Part shown: positions 37,868 to 48,219 of the stretch, piece by piece
How the letters are laid out: every line of letters starts with the position of its first letter
How positions within the stretch are numbered: the stretch's first letter is position 1
Assembly: GCA_003254925.1 (NCBI GenBank)
Contig: QANZ01028415.1
Location: 62,001 to 126,000 of the forward strand
Source of the DNA: Chamaecrista fasciculata
Taxonomy: Eukaryota; Streptophyta; Magnoliopsida; Fabales; Fabaceae
DNA: 64,000 nt
Direction of reading: 5' to 3'
Program-made: the position numbers and the translations under genes
Notes under the pieces: model-generated
Databases searched by the model: none
Told to the model about the DNA's origin: nothing
The model's input: the letters and a program-made list of their open reading frames with translations, nothing else

Positions 37868-38030
37868 CTGAACCGGTTCAACCTCAGAATCGGCCGGTTC
37901 AAGGCGATTTTTCCAATTTTTGACCGGTTCAGGCGGTTCTTAGCTGGACCGGTTTTGTACTCAACTCGGACCGGACCACTGGCCGGTTCACGGTTCAACC
38001 GGTCCGACCGGCCGGTCTGGTCCGTTTTTA
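37868..38030. repeat. CCGGTTC/GAACCGG subrepeat cluster
   Basis: Many dispersed ACCGGTTCA and GGACCGG motifs in both orientations within about 160 bp, resembling the subterminal repeats of a degraded MITE. Confidence 0.6.
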
Positions 38031-38036
38031 TAACTA

Positions 38037-38620
38037 ATATCCTAAAATTTTACTCCTCTATTATTAAATAGTAAATAGCTAGGAAACATGGATATTGACA
38101 CGGATACGGGACATGTACGAATACGAATACACCGATACATCAAATTTTTAAAATTACACAACATGACATGTCATGTATTTATATATAAAAATAATTTAAA
38201 ATTTATAAATTTTGATGAAAACTTTAAAATTACAATATTTTTATTCATAATATATGACATATATGTCATTATTTTCTATTGTTTGTGATATTAAAGTCAC
38301 GAAAAATAATTTTATATTTTAAAACATATAAATATATGTCGTATGAATATCGTATGGGTGTCGGACACGAACACGCTTTCAAAATGAAGTGTCCGTACTC
38401 CGTACTTAATAGCTAAATAGTAAGTAATATTATTTTTGGTAGAATACCAAATAGTAGTATACTTATTAGGTAATAACATAATATGTATACACATGTATTT
38501 TGTATTTTTTTAATATTCTAAAATTTGATTCCTTTATTAAATAATAAATAGTAAATAGTAAGTGTAATCTTATTTTTGGTAGAATACCAAATAGTAGTAT
38601 ACTTAATAGGTAATAACATA
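38037..38620. repeat. Tandem duplication, one copy interrupted by a MITE
   Basis: Copy 1 is 38037-38078 plus 38414-38480; copy 2 is about 38511-38620. Shared motifs include TATTTTTGGTAGAATACCAA and AGTAGTATACTTA. The MITE at 38079-38413 lies only in copy 1, so copy 2 is its empty site. Confidence 0.85.
38072..38420 (+). mobile_element. GACACGG-family MITE, copy 3
   Basis: The element spans about 38079-38413, starts CTAGGAAACATGG and carries the family's GACACGGATACGGGACA block. It is flanked by TAAATAG at 38072-38078 and 38414-38420. More diverged than the copy at 42855. Confidence 0.8.
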
Positions 38621-38800
38621 TTAGAGTGCTTACCGTAACAGCATATTAGATTTTTGAGTTTATTTTCTAGCAAAAAAAAGAATGAAATGAAAATGGGAAT
38701 AGGAGAAAAGAAAAAGAGGAATTACCACGTAGGACGATGAAGGGGTGGCTCCCACTTGCAATATCCAATTCAATTTGGTTTGGGTTTGGGTGGTGGTCGC

Positions 38801-38809
38801 TTATAAATA
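38801..38809 (+). promoter_or_regulatory. TATA box of the STP13-like gene
   Basis: TTATAAATA, about 135 bp before the ATG, in a good core-promoter position. Confidence 0.6.
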
Positions 38810-38940
38810 CTCCCTCCCTTACTCCCTTTACTTCTCACAAGTCATATATACCTCATTTCTTCCTCATCCTCTGCATTGTTGAGAGATTCACTTTCTAGAT
38901 CTGAACCGTAGACCTCTTCATCGATCGGCCGGCAACAACC

Positions 38941-41900
38941 ATGGCTGGTGGAGGTTTTGTTAGTAGCGGCGGCGGAGATTTCGAGGCCAAGATCACTCCC
39001 ATCGTCATTATTTCATGCATATTAGCCGCCACCGGAGGCCTTATGTTTGGCTACGACGTCGGCATCTCAGGTCTTTAATCTCTCTTCCTTCTTTTATTTC
39101 ATTTCTGCAACGGAACGGGGGTCGTTGACCAAACCAAACACTATCACACAGACTTCCAATTATTTACTTTTTTTTTTTGTTCCATCTTTAAACGTTTTTG
39201 TTTTAAAAATCTCCTAATAACTAATACATCTACCCTATATCCTCCATGGATCTCTCATAGCATAAATACTTGTTGATTAAAGACGTTATTGGGGTTTAAT
39301 TTCATGCCTCCAATGAATGATCTCTTCTTGAATAATAAAAAAAAGACATTATTTGGCTTGGTGTCAAAATTGATGTGATTTTGTGTGTGTGGATAAAAGC
39401 AAAAAAGGTGAGATAGGTGTGGAAGGTTGGTTGGTCCCGGTATAGTTGGGATGAATCCAAAGTTGGACGTTTGTACCCTTGGTCCGACCATGGGTATTTT
39501 GGGAATGTTAAAATTAAATATCAAATATGTTAAACGTGGCCGGTGTGGATTGGGCAGGTGGTGTGACGTCGATGGCGCCATTCTTGGAGAAATTCTTCCC
39601 GGCAGTGTACAGAAGGACGGTGCTGGAGGAAGGAAACGACAGTAACTACTGCCAATACGACAACCAAGGACTCCAATTATTCACGTCGTCCTTGTACCTG
39701 GCGGGTCTAACGGCGACGTTCTTTGCGTCGTATACGACAAGAGTTTTGGGAAGGAAGAAAACCATGTTGATAGCAGGGTGTTTCTTCATCGTTGGCACTG
39801 TTTTTAATGCGGCTGCTCAAAACATTGCCATGCTCATCGTTGGTCGACTCCTACTCGGTTGTGGTGTTGGTTTCGCTAACCAGGTACCTCCTTCAATTAC
39901 TATTTTACCCTCTATTCTATATTTCTATTCCTCCACTCAATCCTTTGCCTTTACTTTTGAGTGGTAATAACGTGGTTTGAGTCAAAAACACGTCTCACGA
40001 AATCATATTCGATCGTCTGTCCCTTTCAACCAAAGACGTAAATAGCTTTGCTGTTTTTGTTTGGATTTGGCGGGGGAGGAATGGACTATTGAGTATGTAT
40101 ATATTATTATATTAAGAACTCGGCCGACGGGTCTGACTATTGAAAATTAAAGAAGATTATCAAGTACTATTTAATTAATAATAATAAAACTCGATTTAAA
40201 AAATGGGGAAGGGCATTGTCAATTGGTCGTCATGTGGTGGGGACAGATCACAGATACCCCGGAATTACGTTCATCGTCCTAAGCCAATCACAGGCTATCT
40301 ATATAGTTTATATAAAGTGGACTTGTGGACTTTTAGGCTTTAACTAGATTATACGTACCATTTGACGTTACGCTGGGCAACTTGATACAGATTACTTACT
40401 ACCTTTTTCTTTCTGTTCGTTCTTCTTTGACTTAATTTTCTGATTATTGAATTTTTTTTCATTAAAATAAATTTCAATTGACAAGTAACGTCTTCTATTA
40501 ACTCTGTGGAATAATTAGTGCAGTCTAGCTAGAATTTCATGTCATCCACGAGTCATTCGTTGAACCTATTTTTTTATATTCCCCCAGGCATGCTATGCTA
40601 ACTGCTTCCGCTCCAAAGTCAAGGATAGATAAAATAAAAATGATTTGTATATACTTACAACAAATTTAAACTGATGGTGGTGGGTCCACCACCGATAATG
40701 AATGAATAAGTTAAGAAATGAAGTTAATTAACGCGGTGTGGTGTGAGTGAGCAGTACTTATGGTTGGATAATGTTGATAAATGAGTGCAGGCTGTACCAG
40801 TGTTCCTTTCAGAGATAGCACCTACAAGAATACGAGGAGGGTTGAACATTCTGTTCCAACTGAATGTAACCATCGGCATTCTGTTTGCAAACCTTGTCAA
40901 CTACGGCACCAACAAGTAAGTGTAATTGTGATGGAGTTGAAGTGTATGTGAATTTTGAGTAATCTTTTAAGTTGACTTGTTTGTGATGATGCAGAATAAA
41001 GGGTGGATGGGGATGGAGGTTGTCACTAGGGTTGGCAGGTGTCCCCGCGGGACTTCTGACAGTGGGGGCTCTGCTAGTAGTGGACACTCCCAACAGTCTG
41101 ATCGAGCGTGGTCTGTTGGAAGAAGGAAAACGTGTTCTTAGGAAAATACGCGGCACTGACAACATCGAACCTGAGTTCTTGGAGCTCGTAGAAGCTAGCC
41201 GCATCGCTAAGGAAGTGAAGCATCCCTTTAGAAATCTCATGAAGCCCAGAAACCGACCTCAACTAGTAATAGCAGTGGCCTTACAAGTGTTCCAGCAATT
41301 CACCGGTATCAACGCCATCATGTTCTACGCTCCTGTCATCTTCAAAACATTGGGATTCAAAAGTGACGCTTCTCTTTACTCCGCCGTCATTACCGGCGCC
41401 GTCAATGTGTTGTCCACTGTGATCTCAATCTACTCAGTGGACAAAGTGGGACGACGCATGTTGCTTCTGGAAGCAGGAGTTCAGATGTTCTTGTCTCAGG
41501 TGGTGATGGGCATAGTGCTAGGCCTCAAAGTGAAAGACCACACCAACGACCTCGCCAAAGGCTACTCCATCCTCGTGGTTGTCATGGTCTGTACCTTCGT
41601 GTCTTCCTTCGCATGGTCTTGGGGTCCTTTGGGATGGCTTATTCCAAGTGAGACATTCCCTCTCGAGACAAGGTCAGCAGGGCAGAGTGTGACGGTGTGT
41701 GTCAATTTGCTATTCACGTTTGTCATTGCACAGGCATTCTTGTCCATGCTATGTACCTTAAAGTATGGCATATTCTTGTTCTTCTCTGCGTGGGTGGTCA
41801 TCATGTCTTTCTTTGTGCTGTTCTTGCTTCCTGAGACAAAGAATGTGCCCATTGAAGAGATGACGGAGAGGGTGTGGAAGCAGCATTGGCTATGGAAGAG

Positions 41901-41994
41901 GTACATTCAAGATGATGATCACGAAAAAGTAGCAGCCAAGAACAACGGCCGGGTTAATAATAATAATGGATATGATCCATCTTCCCGCTTGTAA
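38941..41994 (+). CDS. STP13: STP13-like hexose/H+ symporter, 4 exons, 526 aa
   Basis: Exons: 38941-39070, 39558-39883, 40791-40915 and 40995-41994, total 1581 nt. The 526-residue product has the same length as Arabidopsis STP13 and shares its distinctive segments: [101 protein letters not shown]-type helix 10, and a C-tail ending [12 protein letters not shown]. Asp39 is the proton-coupling acid, and the two lid cysteines are present. The family takes up glucose and related hexoses at the plasma membrane and is known from stress and pathogen responses. The paralogue at 28792 lies 8.6 kb upstream on the same strand without introns. No defect is seen. Confidence 0.95.
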
Positions 41995-42209
41995 ATTTCG
42001 GATTTGTCTTCTCTCTTGTCTTGTTCATCGAGTAATTTAGGCACTATACTATATAACATCCTTTAAACAGCCTAGGACCTTCTTGTCAACACCAATCGTC
42101 TTGTTTTTGGAACCCAATATATAATTATTCTTAATAATTGAAACAAGGCTTGGTTTTCAGATTAGAATCTTATTCATCCTTTTCAAGAAAAAAACATTTC
42201 AATCATAAT

Positions 42210-42844
42210 TTTCAATTAGGGTAAAGCTAACAAGTGCCCTAAGGGCACTTGTTAATGATCATTAATTACACCTTGAAAACTTGAATTTTACTTTGAAATT
42301 ATAAACACAATTCAAATTTCTAAACAAACAATAACTCTTTGTCTCTTTTATTTTTTATGTCTAATATACCCTTATTTGTATTTTATTAATTCTTACAATT
42401 TAAAAAAAAACAACTCAATATGCACTTCAAACTTTATTTCCAGAAATTCTTCACTTTTTTTTTTCAGAAGATATATATATATAGATATATTATATATAAA
42501 AATTTAATTAGCTGCAACAAAGGAAAAGAAAAACATAGTTTATCTCCTTGAGTCCTTGCCGATTGATTAGCAAGTATGTGCATTCAATTAGAGCAGCATC
42601 TATCCTTTGATCTTCACAACATTTAATCCTTGCAAATGACAAAGAGTTTTTTAAATTGTTAAGAATTAATAAAATACAAATAAGGGTATATTAGGCATAA
42701 AAAATAAAAGAGACAAAGAGTTATTGTTTGTTTAGAAATCTGAATTGTGTTTATAGTTTCAAAGCAAAATTAAGTTTTCAAAGTGTAATTAATGATCATT
42801 AACAAGTGCCCTAAGGGCACTTGTTAGCTTTACCCTTTCAATTA
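42210..42844. mobile_element. GGNTAAAG foldback element, 617 bp, 9-bp TSD
   Basis: The element spans 42219-42835 with ends GGGTAAAGCTAACAAGTGCC and the exact inverse ending GCTTTACCC. TTTCAATTA flanks at 42210-42218 and 42836-42844. Each end also holds the palindrome GTGCCCTAAGGGCAC. The arms are near-perfect inverses for about 200 bp each. Confidence 0.95.
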
Positions 42845-42846
42845 TA

Positions 42847-43207
42847 ACGGCAATCTATGAAGCATGGACACTGACACGGACACGGGACACGACACGGACA
42901 CGGACACAGCGACACGCCAAACTTTCAAAATTACATGACACGACACGGCATATATTTATATATAAAAATAATTAAATATTCATAATTTTTAATGAAAAAT
43001 TTAAAATTACAATTTTTATTCATAATATATGTCATATCTACTATTATTTTATTTTGTCTGTCATGTTAAAGTTATAAAAATTTGATTTATATTCTAAAAT
43101 TTGTGAATGTGTGTCGTGTCGGTGTCGTACGGGTGTCGGACACTGACACGTGTCTGACACGGCGACACACTCTCAAAATGAAGTGTCCATGCTTCCTAGA
43201 CGGCAAT
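42847..43207 (+). mobile_element. GACACGG-family MITE, copy 4, 345 bp, 8-bp TSD
   Basis: The element spans 42855-43199. Ends are CTATGAAGCATGGACAC and the inverse GTGTCCATGCTTCCTAG; ACGGCAAT flanks at 42847-42854 and 43200-43207. This is the best-preserved copy of the family. Confidence 0.95.
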
Positions 43208-44032
43208 TAATTATCAATATATAAAGAATTTATGTAATATATGCCTTTAGAGCATATTTAAGGTTTATTCTGATTGATTAGTAGAGCATTTCATATTTTG
43301 AATTCTACGAAAATTCATTTAAAAGATAATTTTCAATGTTTGAAAACTCACTTGACCAATCAAAAGGAACCTAAGCCTAAATAAATAAAAAAAAAAAACT
43401 ATGCCTTCACCGCATTCACATGAAAGTCTTCCCATTAAAATTAGATCGTTCAATAAATAAAAAAAAAGTATTCGGTTCTCCAATCAATTGAACCAATTAA
43501 ACTAATGATCATAATAAATTAATTTAACATAAGTAATTAATATTATAATATAATTTATATAGAAGGACTAAAATCGATAACAGAACAATTTTTGAAAACA
43601 TAAATAGAAATAAAAAAATTAAGAACTAATTTGAGAAGTTTTTTAAGGGACTAAATTGAAAAAAATATTAATATATGAGGGATCAAAATAGAATATTCTA
43701 ACGGTTCTAATTTGATCCAACTCAATTCTAACGGTTCTGCATAACAGCATAATTTTTTTTTCTTCAATCCGGTCTAATTGCCAAAACAATTTTAAGACTC
43801 CAACAACTCATCCTTAAAGCCCCAGTTTTTAGTTTCCCAGCAATAAGTAACAGATCACAGCGCCTGCATGAAAATGTGGGCTCTGAGAACCCAAGTTTGT
43901 TCATGGACGTTTCTCTACTTCCAATAAAAAAGTGGCCTGAGACCGTTTTTGATACTTTTTATGTAAAAACATTAACTCGACCCAGTGAAGTTTGGGCCTT
44001 TTGGCACAAGTATTTATTAATTAAACAGGTGG
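43208..44032. other. Intergenic, no gene
   Basis: AT-rich; nothing recognised. Confidence 0.5.
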
Positions 44033-44085
44033 AGATTTAGGTAAAATTTCTTTTTTTTTTCATAAAAGATTTAGGTAAAATTTCT
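44033..44085. repeat. 15-bp micro-insertion, 19-bp perfect direct repeat
   Basis: AGATTTAGGTAAAATTTCT at 44033-44051 and 44067-44085 encloses T9-CATAAA (minus strand TTTATG-A9). Confidence 0.9.
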
Positions 44086-44691
44086 AAAAATTAATTTTGT
44101 GCTCACCTCAAGAAATAACCTCTGAAATTTGATGAGAGATCTAAATAGTAAACCCGAAGAAAGATATAAAAATCAATGAAGGGAATGTAGAAAATGAATT
44201 TAAAAGGAGGAATTGGAAAAACAAAGAGAATAAAAAAGTAGTAGAATAAAGCGGAAGAGTTATATTCTCATTTTCCCATTTAGGGGTGTTAAAAAGAAAT
44301 TTTCGCAATCTTAAACAAAGGAAAAACCTTATGATATTCTTTGTTTGTAAATTGAATTGACTTGATAGACGCATAGGTAATGATAAAATGGTAGCTTGGG
44401 ATTGGAGGTTGTATAAAGCAATGTAATAACAAAATGGGAACAGCCTATGGTGGTTGTCCATTATGATGAGATTTACCAAATAATATACAATTCCAAAATA
44501 CATAGTAAAGAAGAAGAGTGGTCATCATGATACCTCTAAGTTTTCTTGTTGAAGATGAAGTGCAGTAGCAGCACACACATCCATACCATATTTCTAACAT
44601 TTTTTTCTTTCCTTACAAGTCAGACAATTCACAACCATACCCACACCTATTACCAAATAGTCTACTTCAATAAAGAACTAGATTAACCAAC

Positions 44692-44715
44692 TAATTAATT
44701 AATTAATTAATTAAT
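44692..44715. repeat. (AATT)n microsatellite
   Basis: About six AATT units. The surrounding 44086-45230 holds no recognisable gene. Confidence 0.9.
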
Positions 44716-45230
44716 ATCTCTAACCAATTTTACATACACGTAAAAGAAATATATTAATCAGTAGAAAAATATAAATGGAGATTATTTTTCTTTCAAAAAG
44801 AGAATTTGTACTTATAACATCATATTCTTACAGTTTTAGTCCTTAAACAAAAATCTAATCATAAAATTACTAGATTAACTTCAAAATTTACCAACGTACC
44901 AATCCCCACATTGAACAAGGCGCAAAACACATCATCTCAATCTAAAAGTGTTGTGTATTTGTTCCAGGTATGAAAAATATTTTTGTTGAGTCTTACAGTA
45001 AATATAGTTATTTTGTAACTGAGGAGTAAAAATACACATGGGATAGCTTAATTTTAACAGGAAAAAAAATTGGATGGTGTTTGTAATTTGAGAATGTGGT
45101 TGTAATTTTCATCGGGGGAAATTAAAGAAAATATGTTTGACCCACACTTTTAACAACCAAATCCAAATTGATAGTGGCTATGCAATGAGAAGTAGGGACC
45201 CACACATGCTTTTGTTGCTAGAAGCTACAA

Positions 45231-45239
45231 ATATATAAA
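45231..45239 (+). promoter_or_regulatory. TATA box of the phytocyanin gene
   Basis: ATATATAAA, about 100 bp before the ATG at 45335, followed by a GA-rich leader (45271-45330). Confidence 0.6.
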
Positions 45240-45334
45240 TAGCCGTAAAAGGAGAAATAAAGGTAGAGAAATTGTGAGAAGGAGAAGAGATCAGAGAGCA
45301 GAAAGCAGAGAGAAGAGAGAGAAAGTAGAGAGAA

Positions 45335-46561
45335 ATGGGTATGGTAGAGAGAGGCGTGCTTGTGTTGATGGTGGCTATTGCAGCTATGGAGGTTTCATTT
45401 TCATATGGAGCTGTGTACAAGGTTGGAGATTCTGCTGGTTGGACCACCCTTGGCAACATTAACTACAAGAAATGGTCTGCTACCAAGAACTTCCAAGTTG
45501 GTGACATTATCAGTATGTTTCATTACCATCATTTTCTCTAATTTCATTATCTTCTCTACCTTCTTTTCTCACTACATATATTTATCTTTTCTAACAACGC
45601 CCACAAAATTGATTATTGAGGTTGTGGGTCATAAACTGCTGCTGCAATCAACACTTTCAATTCTCAGTTTGGAAGAATTAATTTTTGCTACACAGAACCT
45701 TCTGGAGAAAATTTCACTGTTAACTCGCAATCATGATTCATCCTCTATTATTATTATTAATTAGAGAAAAATGAACCTTATGTTTAGGGCCCAGTCACAA
45801 ATACTTTATTAGCCACTCATCTACATGTACAGTAAGTTTTTTGTTTTATGATTTTCAGAACCATTATATATGATCAGTTTCATGATGATAATGTGCTCAC
45901 TTGGATGACCCACCACTTTGATTCTCATTCATTTGTTTTCCAGTACTGTCACTGTCTCTTTTCGATTGGGAAGAAACCAAACAACACGCATGCAATTTCG
46001 ATGTTGCTTGGTCTCGCTCTGGACTAACAAATTATTCTATATATATATATTTGAAATTAAGATGCATATATAGACCAGTACCCAAGTTGGTAATTAATAA
46101 TAATAATAATAATTAGTGTTTGTGGTGATGAATGATGATGAGTGAGTGTTATTATTATATCAGTATTCGAGTACAACTCGCAATTCCACAATGTGATGAG
46201 AGTGACGCATGCGATGTACAAATCATGCAATGGTTCGTCCCCATTGGCGACATTCAGCACAGGGAATGACAGCATAGTAATACAGAATCATGGTCATCAC
46301 TTCTTCTTCTGTGGCGTCCCTGGTCACTGCCAAGCAGGCCAGAAGGTTGACATCAACGTCCCCACAGTTTCTGCAAATAATAATAACGCATCAAATCCTG
46401 CTTTTGCTCCTAATCCCTCTGCTTTGGCTTCTCCTGCTGTTCCACTTGACAACAACAATATCCCTGCTCCATCTCCTAACAATGCTTTCAAACCACCTTT
46501 TTTTCCTCTTCTTGCTTTTGCATTCCCAATGTGTCTCCTTCTCCTCTTTGCATTCGCTTAA
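45335..46561 (+). CDS. Mavicyanin/stellacyanin-type blue copper protein with GPI-anchor tail, 191 aa
   Basis: Exons 45335-45512 and 46164-46561 (576 nt) join in frame at the intron position usual for phytocyanins. Residues 1-25 are a signal peptide. The mature plastocyanin-like domain begins AVYKVGDSAGW. The type-1 copper ligands are His68 (QFHNV), Cys109 (FFFC), His114 and Gln119 (PGHCQAGQK). Gln as axial ligand places it with mavicyanin/stellacyanin rather than uclacyanin (Met). Cys81 and Cys115 would form the conserved disulfide. Next comes an Asn/Pro/Ala/Ser-rich arabinogalactan-like stretch (about 125-165), then a hydrophobic C-tail (about 172-191) typical of GPI anchoring. It would sit on the outer plasma membrane or in the wall and carry electrons; the physiological partner is unknown. 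Confidence 0.93.
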
Positions 46562-48219
46562 TCAACTCTTTCTCTTCTTCATATATTATTGCCTGCTTTT
46601 CCTATATAGAACATGCATGTATACTATATCAACTCAGTCATGAATTGAATACAATGTCATGTCTATTTCGTTTTTCTTTTGCTTTTGTATTTTGGCAACT
46701 CGTCTGTAAAGTTCAATATCAAGGTATCATGTACTTGAGGTAGCCAATTTTCCTTAGAAAAGAACAAGAGGAGTATGTGAAGACTGAGTGCTTTAATCTG
46801 TGAAATAAATAGAAATCTGTAATCCGTAAAATTTCTCTACGACTATGCTATGATTTTATTAGCTCTTTAAATATCTTGTTATTTTCCTTTCGGATTCAAT
46901 CATATTGGTGTTGTAATGGTTGATATACATTCCTTTTTCTTTTTTTGAGGGTGGAGGATAGGGGAGGGAATTAACTTGAGTATGAAGAAAGGATACATAC
47001 ACAGTGGAAGGAGCAAAGATATATATAGTTAGAAGAAAATTTGAAGGATTACACTATAGCAATATCAAATCACTCGATTCACTACCCTATCTGGGTTTCT
47101 ATTAGAAAGCAATTCCAGAAATGTAAGACAATATTATTTTTATATTTAAAAAATATAGAATAAATGATAAAAATATCTAAAATATGGTGATCACGGGATG
47201 TCTATAAAACTACAAGAGGACAAAATTTTAAGCTTGGGATGGAAGTATAAATGAACAACAAATGCAATGAGAATGCCCGTAGTATTGAAGAGTGAAAGTG
47301 AAACAATCTATCATTAGATAAATTGAGTGGAGAGAAATTCGAGATACGTAAACTCATCAATATATATAAATATAATTGGAAAGAACATTCACACATTTGC
47401 ATTCTGATACTAATTAACTCTAGTAATTTTAGCTAACTAACAAATCTTGTTGCTCTCTTTTCCCTAGTCGACAACATACAAAATTGTAGGGCATGCTATC
47501 TGCAACCCCCTCACTAGGGGGTAAAACCTGACCAACCTAGGCAGGGCCCTATCATATTTAAAAAAAAATTAAAAAAATAATAAAGAATGAACTTCAAGGA
47601 AAATTGATGTGGAAAGGCCTAATCTGTAAGAAAGTCGCAAGCTGTTCCAGCCAGAAATCTGATCCTAAACCAGAAGACCATTCAGCAAAGGGCGCTCAGC
47701 ATCTGAATTCCTTGTCATCAAATTTTTATCACGATGCTGGTTTCTGTCATGAAAAAATCATCGAAAGGATATTCAAAGTCAATTTACTGCAAATAGGGTA
47801 TTTACTCAGTAACTCAAGGAGTTGATGATAACCCAGTATTAGAAAGAAAAAGAAAATGACAGCAATATCCTGTGAATGGGTTATGACATCTCTGAAAGTC
47901 ATTCACAACAAAAATTACAAAAAGATAAAGTGAAAGAAAATAGAAGATAGAGAAAAAAAAAATGGATCATGATTCAAAATTAACTGAATCATGGTACTAT
48001 GACAAGTTGCATTGAAGCACAAACCTCAACAGAAAACTACCAGACACTAAAATATAAATATCAGGTCAACATTTACAAAGAGGCACCAAAAAACAACCCA
48101 TATTTTATTGTATGGCATTGAGGCAATCCTCGACAATTATCAACTCAAGCTGCATTGGAATCAGACATCTTTGACCTCAAATATTCAAATCCTCAAATAG
48201 ACAAAACATGGGTAAAGCA
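46562..48219. other. Intergenic between convergent genes, nothing recognised
   Basis: 3' flanks of the phytocyanin and of CLC-d. The frame 47604-47825 has no domain; 48155-48430 is antisense to the last CLC-d exons. Confidence 0.55.

Noticed and set aside
37868-38030. Regularly recurring CCGGTTC motifs as a CRISPR-like array
   Set aside because: Spacing is irregular, both orientations occur, and the DNA is plant nuclear; fits subterminal repeats of a degraded MITE.
42847-43207. GACACGG repeats as a minisatellite
   Set aside because: The unit occurs as part of a bounded element with terminal inverted repeats and an 8-bp target duplication, in four dispersed copies.
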